Source of the DNA: Stenotrophomonas sepilia | Lineage (GTDB): Bacteria > Pseudomonadota > Gammaproteobacteria > Xanthomonadales > Xanthomonadaceae | Length of the DNA stretch: 48,358 bases | Direction of reading: 5' to 3' | Assembly (NCBI RefSeq): GCF_003244875.1 | Contig: NZ_LXXZ01000088.1 | Span: forward strand, 1 to 48,358 | Part shown: piece after piece, positions 45,048-48,358 of the stretch | Layout of the letters: every line of letters starts with the position of its first letter | Numbering within the stretch: the stretch's first letter is position 1 | The notes under the pieces: model-generated | Database searches by the model: none | Told to the model about the DNA's origin: nothing | Seen by the model: only the letters and a program-made list of their open reading frames with translations | Translations under genes and position numbers: made by a program

Positions 45048-45084
45048 GAAAGAACAAGGGCGACGCCCGAAGACGCCGCCCTTG
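45048..45084 (-). terminator. Terminator downstream of 6S RNA
   Basis: On the minus strand, CAAGGGCGGCGTC-TTCG-GGCGTCGCCCTTG is a strong stem with a TTCG-type loop, followed by TTCTTT. It lies between 6S RNA and fau. Confidence 0.85.
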
Positions 45085-45094
45085 CTGGAATATT

Positions 45095-45281
45095 GCATTC
45101 TCCGCAATGTCGATGCATGCGAAACGACCTTGAACCCGGGGGCTCAAGTGGGAACGCTGGAGAACCATCGGGCTTCCCGCTACAAGGCGGACCTGCACTC
45201 CCGGCGCTGTCGCGCTCCCGGTGTCGTTCTTAAGGGACAAGGCGAATGTTTGCACATGCCGTCGAGTACCGCAGAGAACGC
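45095..45281 (-). ncRNA. ssrS: 6S RNA
   Basis: The region lies between zapA and fau, the classical 6S site. On the minus strand a 5' arm GCGTTCTCTGCGG pairs with a 3' arm ATTGCGGAGAATGC to close a long stem of about 187 bases. The inside has the typical conserved block GAGCCCCCGGGTTCAAGGTCG and a GC-rich central region (CACCGGGAGCGC, GCGCCGGGAGTG). A TATAAT box precedes the start by about 7 bases. 6S RNA mimics an open promoter and binds sigma-70 RNA polymerase in stationary phase. The exact ends are estimates. Confidence 0.92.
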
Positions 45282-45287
45282 GTGGCC

Positions 45288-45293
45288 ATTATA
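45288..45293 (-). promoter_or_regulatory. -10 box of the 6S RNA promoter
   Basis: TATAAT on the minus strand (ATTATA on plus), 7 bases before the estimated start. A perfect sigma-70 -10 hexamer. No clear -35 was placed. Confidence 0.75.
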
Positions 45294-45377
45294 GCCAGCA
45301 CGCAGGATCTGGATAGGCCGTTCGTCGGCAACAGTCCGTGCCAATTCAGATATGAGAAGACGCGTTGTGCACGGTCT

Positions 45378-45674
45378 TCAGGCGCCGCCGTCGATCGCGC
45401 GGTCCAGGCGCCGGTTCAGGTCGGCCAGCGTCTGCTGCAGCGCCACGGCCTGGCGGGCGTTCTCGTCGCGCAGCAGCTGCAGTTCGTGGGCCAGGTTCAG
45501 CGCGGCCAGCACGGCGACGCGGTCGACGGCGGCCATGCGGTTGCTGCCGCGGATCTCGCGCATGCGCGCATCGAGCAGGCGTGCGGCGGCCATCAGGCTG
45601 TCGCGCTCATCGCCGCCGACGCCCACGGTGTATTCACGATCGAGGATGCGGACACTGACCGGTTCGGCGCTCAT
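45378..45674 (-). CDS. zapA: Cell division protein ZapA
   Basis: This 98-residue protein bundles FtsZ filaments at the division ring. The N-terminal VSVRILDREYTVGVGGDERDSL and the block LLDARMREIRGS, followed by the coiled coil (AALNLAHELQLLRDENARQAVALQQTLADLNRRL), match the family. It overlaps the preceding small gene by 4 bases (ATGA). It is followed by 6S RNA in the usual order. Confidence 0.93.
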   Translation of the reverse strand: MSAEPVSVRILDREYTVGVGGDERDSLMAAARLLDARMREIRGSNRMAAVDRVAVLAALNLAHELQLLRDENARQAVALQQTLADLNRRLDRAIDGGA

Positions 45675-45892
45675 GTGTGCTGCTCCAGGGATTTGAGCCG
45701 GCTGATCATCGCTTCCACCCGCGAGCGTGCCTGCTCGTTCTTGGCCAACAGCGTCGAGCGCTCGGCCACCAGCTGTTCCTGCTGGTGGCGCAGGCTGCGG
45801 TTCTCCTCGGCCAGACGCTGGTTGCGTTCAAGCAACGCGTCCACGCGGGCGGCAAAGTCCTGCAGCTGGGCAAGGGGATCGGCGGGTTCCAT
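45671..45892 (-). CDS. Small coiled-coil protein (TIGR02449/ZapB-like)
   Basis: This 73-residue protein is almost one coiled coil: LQDFAARVDALLERNQRLAEENRSLRHQQEQLVAERSTLLAKNEQARSRVEAMISRLKSLE. The heptads and place directly upstream of zapA fit the small TIGR02449 family, which is thought to be ZapB-like. The ATG at 45892 is preferred over the longer frame from 45943. Coupled to zapA by an ATGA overlap. A division role is inferred from context. Confidence 0.85.
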   Translation of the reverse strand: MEPADPLAQLQDFAARVDALLERNQRLAEENRSLRHQQEQLVAERSTLLAKNEQARSRVEAMISRLKSLEQHT

Positions 45893-46046
45893 GCGGGCAC
45901 GATAGGCAAGCCGGGTGAGGGCGGTCAAGCGCTGTCGCAGCAAGGCCGGACGGCCACGAGAGGATGCCGCAGGGTTGCTACACTACGGGGTCTCACGGGC
46001 GCGCGCGTGCGCACCCCGGGTTTCCTTATTCCGAACGAGCCGCACG

Positions 46047-46595
46047 ATGACCGAACTTCCCTCCGTCGACGACGTTACCCGCGCCAGCCAGGCGCTGGGC
46101 CTGGGCGCTACCGCTGCCGAGCTGCACGGCGCGCTGTGCGGCTGGCTGGCCGCCGGCGGCGCCCCCGGCAACGATTGGCCGGCGCGCGTGCTGGCCGACG
46201 ACACCCTGCCGCCGGTGGCCGCCGACAGCGTGCTGGGGCAGCTGCTGCAGGCCACCATCAAGCAGCTGGAAGACCGTGACTTCGCCTTCGAACTGCTGCT
46301 CGCCGACAGCGACGACGTGTCCGCGCAGGCCGATGCCATGTTCAGCTGGACCCGCTCGTTCCTGGGCGGCTTCGGCCTGGGCAGTGGCGGCCGCCGCCCG
46401 GCCCTGTCCGAAGAGGGCGAAGAAGCGCTGACCGACATGGCCAGCCTGGCGCGTGCGTCCAGTGAGGATTTCGAGGCCGGCGGCGATGACGACGACGAAG
46501 CCCTGTCGGAGATCGAGGAGTTCATCCGCGTGGCGGTGCTGCTGCTGCACGGCGACGTGGTGCTGGCCGCGCGCCATCGGCAGCGCCTGAACTGA
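46047..46595 (+). CDS. ygfB: YgfB/UPF0149 family protein
   Basis: This 182-residue cytoplasmic protein has the UPF0149 blocks ELHGALCGWLAAGG near residue 25, then FELLLADSD, SWTRSFLGGFGLG, and an acidic stretch DDDDEALSEIEEFIRVAVLLL near the end. In Pseudomonas ygfB lies before pepP and affects resistance regulation, but that role is not shown here. It overlaps pepP by one base (TGATG). It is divergent from the zapA group. Confidence 0.92.
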   Translation: MTELPSVDDVTRASQALGLGATAAELHGALCGWLAAGGAPGNDWPARVLADDTLPPVAADSVLGQLLQATIKQLEDRDFAFELLLADSDDVSAQADAMFSWTRSFLGGFGLGSGGRRPALSEEGEEALTDMASLARASSEDFEAGGDDDDEALSEIEEFIRVAVLLLHGDVVLAARHRQRLN

Positions 46596-47923
46596 TGGAT
46601 ATCAAGCAGCGTACCGGCATCGCGGCCGGCGAATACAAGCGTCGCCGCCGCCAGCTGATGGACATGGCTGGCGAGGACGCGATCCTGGTGCTGCCGGCCG
46701 CAGCCGAGAAGGTGCGCAGCCTCGATACCCATTATCCGTTCCGCCAGGATTCGGATTTCCAGTACCTGACCGGCTTCCCGGAACCGGAAGCGGTGCTGGT
46801 GCTGATTCCGGGCCGCCGCCACGGCGAGGCCATCCTGTTCTGCCGCGAGCGCGATGCCGAGCGCGAGGCATGGGACGGCAGCCGCGCCGGCCAGGAAGGC
46901 GCGGTAGCGCAGTACGGCATGGACGATGCCTACCCGATCGATGATCTGGACGACATCCTGCCGGGCCTGTTGGAAGGGCGCTCGCGCGTCTACTACCACT
47001 TCGGCCGCGACGCCGACTTCGATCTGAAGCTGATCGGCTGGGTCAACCGCGTGCGTTCGCAGGTACGCCACGGTGCGCAGCCGCCCCATGAGTTCCTGGA
47101 GCTGGGCCACCTGCTGCACGAGCAGCGCCTGTTCAAATCCGGCGCCGAAGTGGCACTGATGCACCACGCCGCACAGATCAGCGTGCGTGCGCATCTGGCG
47201 GCGATGAAGGCCGCCAGGGCCGGCATCCACGAGTATGAACTGCAGGCCGAGCTGGAACGCGTGTTCCGCGCCAGCGATGCGGTGCCTGCGTATTGCAGCA
47301 TCGTCGGTGCCGGCCGCAACGGCTGCATCCTGCATTACCGCGACAACAACGCGCGGTCGCGCGATGGCGAGTTGGTGCTGATCGATGCCGGTGCCGAGTA
47401 CCGCGGCTACGCCAGCGACATCACCCGCACCTTCCCGGTGAACGGCCGCTTCAGTGCCGAGCAGCGCGCGCTGCACGACCTGGTCGGTGAAGCGCAGGCG
47501 GCGGCGCTGGCCCAGGCCAAGCCGGGCGTGCCCTACGAGGCCGGCCATCTGGCCGCAGTGCAGACCTTGACCGAGGGCCTGCTGCGCCTGGGCCTGCTGA
47601 AGGGCACGCTGGAAAAGAATCTGTCCGAAGGCCTGTACCAGCGCTTCTACCGGCACAAGACCGGCCACTGGATCGGATTGGACGTGCACGATGTGGGCGA
47701 TTACCGCCTCGCCGGTGATTCACGTCTGCTGGAGCCTGGCATGGCGTTCACCATCGAGCCGGGGCTGTACATCGGCGTGGACGACACGACGGTGGAACCG
47801 CGTTGGCGCGGTATCGGCATCCGCACTGAAGACGATGTGCTGATCACCGATGATGGCCATCGCGTGCTGACCGAAGGCCTGGCGCGCAGCGCCGATGAGA
47901 TCGAAGCGGTGATGGCGGGGTAG
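46595..47923 (+). CDS. pepP: Xaa-Pro aminopeptidase P
   Basis: This 442-residue cytoplasmic peptidase removes an N-terminal residue followed by Pro. The pita-bread catalytic half starts near residue 175. The five metal ligands are visible: two Asp in LIDAGAEYRGYASDITRTFPV, His in KTGHWIGLDVHDVG, Glu in TIEPGLYIG and Glu in GIRTEDDVLIT. The N-terminal creatinase-like half has FRQDSDFQYLTGFPEPEAVL. Overlap with ygfB (TGATG) suggests a ygfB-pepP operon. The usual ubiH downstream is not seen before the window ends; a repeat region begins right after the stop. Confidence 0.96.
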   Translation: MDIKQRTGIAAGEYKRRRRQLMDMAGEDAILVLPAAAEKVRSLDTHYPFRQDSDFQYLTGFPEPEAVLVLIPGRRHGEAILFCRERDAEREAWDGSRAGQEGAVAQYGMDDAYPIDDLDDILPGLLEGRSRVYYHFGRDADFDLKLIGWVNRVRSQVRHGAQPPHEFLELGHLLHEQRLFKSGAEVALMHHAAQISVRAHLAAMKAARAGIHEYELQAELERVFRASDAVPAYCSIVGAGRNGCILHYRDNNARSRDGELVLIDAGAEYRGYASDITRTFPVNGRFSAEQRALHDLVGEAQAAALAQAKPGVPYEAGHLAAVQTLTEGLLRLGLLKGTLEKNLSEGLYQRFYRHKTGHWIGLDVHDVGDYRLAGDSRLLEPGMAFTIEPGLYIGVDDTTVEPRWRGIGIRTEDDVLITDDGHRVLTEGLARSADEIEAVMAG

Positions 47924-48010
47924 GGTGTTTTTCTGCAGGGCTTGCGGCCCTGCACCCGCAGAGGCAACAGCTGGAGCAACAGCAACAGCAACAACGGGTT
48001 ATCCGTGGGA
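47924..48010 (+). repeat. Composite intergenic element after pepP
   Basis: Directly after the pepP stop the sequence reads GGTGTTTTTC, then hairpin TGCAGGGCTTGCGGCCCTGCA, then CAACAGC-type repeats (GCAACAGCAACAGCAACAAC) and G-rich DNA. This is the same order as the element after the BCCT stop at 1-111 on the minus strand. See also the inverted repeat that follows. Confidence 0.6.
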
Positions 48011-48014
48011 TGGC

Positions 48015-48110
48015 GGGGCACTGTGGGTTTGCGGGGACGCCGCAAGTACATCCCTGTAGGCTTGGTCGCCGCATCCATGCGGCTCACACCCCGCAAACCC
48101 ACAGTGCCCC
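48015..48110. repeat. Perfect 22-bp inverted repeat with 52-base loop
   Basis: The left arm at 48015-48036 starts GGGGCACTGTGGG and the right arm at 48089-48110 is its exact complement. The loop includes a small nested hairpin GCCGCA-TCCA-TGCGGC at 48068-48083. The structure can form a long cruciform or RNA stem. Confidence 0.9.
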
Positions 48111-48141
48111 ACCTTCGACAGGTTCGCGCGGCTGTTGGTGG

Positions 48142-48234
48142 GTGCCGATCGTTGGTCGGCACATCTGTCAGATATCGAATGAATCATCCACGCATGGCGT
48201 GGATCTACTGGTAGGTGTCGACCTTGGTCGACAC
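48142..48234. repeat. Three GTAG-type repeats
   Basis: GTGCCGATC-GTT-GGTCGGCAC at 48142-48162, ATCCACGC-ATG-GCGTGGATCTAC at 48186-48208 and GTAGGTGTCGACC-TT-GGTCGACAC at 48211-48234. Three subgroups again stand in a row. Confidence 0.82.
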
Positions 48235-48358
48235 AGAGCGAGCGCAGCAAGCGACCCGCTTTTGCTTTTCTTTCTTTCTTCCGTGGTTGGACGCACACGG
48301 AAACTGTCAGAGGTGGGGCGGGGTGGGGGGGCGGGGGGGGACGCGGCATGGATGCGGC
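48235..48358. other. Terminal non-coding stretch with G-runs
   Basis: This stretch has no gene. It contains a pyrimidine run TTTTGCTTTTCTTTCTTTC at about 48260 and a set of G-runs (GGGGCGGGGTGGGGGGGCGG and on) at 48315-48340 that could fold into a G-quadruplex. It closes a gap of about 435 bases after pepP that is repeats throughout. Confidence 0.5.

Overview
The window looks like chromosomal DNA of a Stenotrophomonas species, most likely of the S. maltophilia complex. The GC content is high. Short inverted repeats opening with the tetranucleotide GTAG (the SMAG/REP type known from S. maltophilia) are scattered between genes. The encoded proteins fit Xanthomonadaceae, for example a PPi-type phosphofructokinase, an H+-pumping pyrophosphatase, FecI/FecR with a TonB receptor, and the zapA-6S RNA-fau order. 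I see no phage, insertion sequence, CRISPR array, tRNA or rRNA. Nearly all of it is ordinary coding chromosome with dense repeats between genes.

Layout. 1-7.3 kb: a BCCT transporter (minus), a TPP riboswitch with thiC, a channel-like membrane protein and a winged-helix/TM/beta-propeller regulator. 7.4-11.3 kb: an AraC-type regulator next to a TonB-dependent receptor. 11.4-13.5 kb: a small Cys-rich secreted peptide, a pseudo-receiver/HDOD protein and soluble pyrophosphatase (ppa). 13.7-14.7 kb: a tandem pair of secreted six-cysteine proteins of unknown function. 14.7-20.5 kb: a probable heme-uptake locus with a Fur box, an ECF sigma factor, a FecR regulator, an STN-containing TonB receptor and heme oxygenase; a DUF2789 gene sits inside it on the other strand. 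20.5-28.7 kb: DUF454, H+-pyrophosphatase (hppA), a secreted protein, DUF488, PPi-phosphofructokinase, adenylate kinase, mpl and a LON-N protein. 28.9-36 kb: a DedA-PAP2-LssY fusion, a small kinase with DUF2867, two kinds of lipoprotein (including a tandem YiiG-like pair) and an HSDL2-like SDR. 36-42.6 kb: a voltage-gated-type K+ channel, argD, a HAD hydrolase, azurin, thiE-hemL, rubredoxin and a SirB1-like protein. 42.8-48 kb: DUF192, rpiA, EVE, fau, 6S RNA, zapA and a zapB-like gene on the minus strand, then ygfB-pepP on the plus strand.

Three themes link genes. Pyrophosphate: ppa, hppA, pfp and adk lie within 14 kb. Iron and heme: sigma/anti-sigma, receptor and heme oxygenase. Cell-surface and envelope functions: mpl, lipoproteins, the DedA fusion and two channels. 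The most unusual signals are outside the classical genes. At least five distinct palindromic repeat families occupy the intergenic gaps. In three genes the TAG stop codon is the TAG of a GTAG repeat. The same composite element (GGGTGTTTT, hairpin, CAACAG tract, G-rich run) follows the stop codons at both ends of the window. All functional calls rest on sequence reading and remembered family motifs; no search was run.
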